A stretch of DNA of 61,135 nucleotides, taken from an uncultured bacterium (GTDB taxonomy: Bacteria > Cyanobacteriota > Vampirovibrionia > Gastranaerophilales > Gastranaerophilaceae). The notes beneath the pieces are model-generated. The model had not been told where the DNA came from and did no database searches. It saw nothing but the letters and a program-made list of their open reading frames with translations. Both the position numbers and the translations under genes were made by a program. The stretch is taken from positions 1-61,135 of the forward strand of contig CAROLD010000010.1 of the NCBI GenBank assembly GCA_949035555.1, written 5' to 3'. Below are positions 61,088 to 61,135 of this stretch, piece by piece (position 1 is the stretch's first letter; each line of letters opens with the position of its first letter).

Positions 61088-61135
61088 ATATCTATAAGGA
61101 TATATAATATTTAAATTTGTAACGATAATAACAGA

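Overview
The window is a low-GC stretch (roughly one third G+C by eye) of a Gram-negative-type chromosome. An outer membrane is implied by lpxK (lipid A 4'-kinase), an OmpH/Skp periplasmic chaperone, a ShlB/FhaC-type outer-membrane transporter and two MCE-domain proteins. A trimeric [FeFe] hydrogenase points to fermentative, anaerobic life. Several proteins look restricted to one lineage: proteins opening with an N-F-K-G or S-F-R-G motif, and a protein beginning MGMAASQARWISLAARKS. From memory of similar proteins, the most likely source is a gut member of the Gastranaerophilales (Melainabacteria/Vampirovibrionia, non-photosynthetic relatives of Cyanobacteria). That assignment is inference; no 16S rRNA gene is present.

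Layout. 1-2000: two lineage-type proteins on the minus strand. 2.2-8.5 kb: MCE protein, lpxK, nth, a DUF2339 membrane protein and a pentein-fold (agmatine-deiminase-like) enzyme. 8.7-12.8 kb: a three-gene electron-bifurcating-type hydrogenase operon. 12.9-16.1 kb: typA and a 14-helix MFS exporter on the minus strand. 16.3-23.5 kb: three large proteins that join a type IV prepilin N-terminus to a beta-roll repeat fibre and a C-terminal S74 self-cleaving chaperone, with metK between them. 23.6-30.9 kb: valS, rpsA, a small flagellar set (FliJ-, FliK- and hook/rod-like), rpiB, rsfS. 31.0-35.9 kb: skp, an orphan TpsB-type transporter, bioD-bioA. 35.9-43.6 kb, minus strand: MCE protein, folP, two coupled lineage-type genes, a radical SAM protein, a zinc-ribbon protein, obgE, a 54-residue protein, a hypothetical protein and tRNA-Pro. 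43.7-50.4 kb: an envelope-flavoured run (acyltransferase, nitrilase, PBP4, glycosyltransferase, Gfo/Idh/MocA oxidoreductase, CDP-alcohol phosphatidyltransferase, trmL, nnrD). 50.4-61.1 kb: a small hypothetical protein, speD, a response regulator, rpsP, tig-clpP-clpX, a frameshifted DUF4013 gene, polA, a secreted hypothetical protein and a tatD-type hydrolase.

The most unusual content is the pilin/beta-roll/S74 family. All three copies keep a prepilin cleavage site with Glu+5 and the Ser/Lys dyad of the phage tailspike chaperone, but differ in the segment between fibre and chaperone. They read as candidate self-processing, possibly trimeric, pilus-associated adhesins. The flagellar genes appear as an isolated trio, and the first two proteins of the window may be export substrates of the same kind of apparatus.

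Genes are densely packed. No intergenic stretch exceeds about 300 bases; the longest gaps (31470-31736 and 52550-52807) hold promoters and leaders. I saw no CRISPR array, insertion sequence, rRNA, phage gene block or replication origin. Most multi-gene runs end in clear hairpin terminators, several of them bidirectional between convergent genes.
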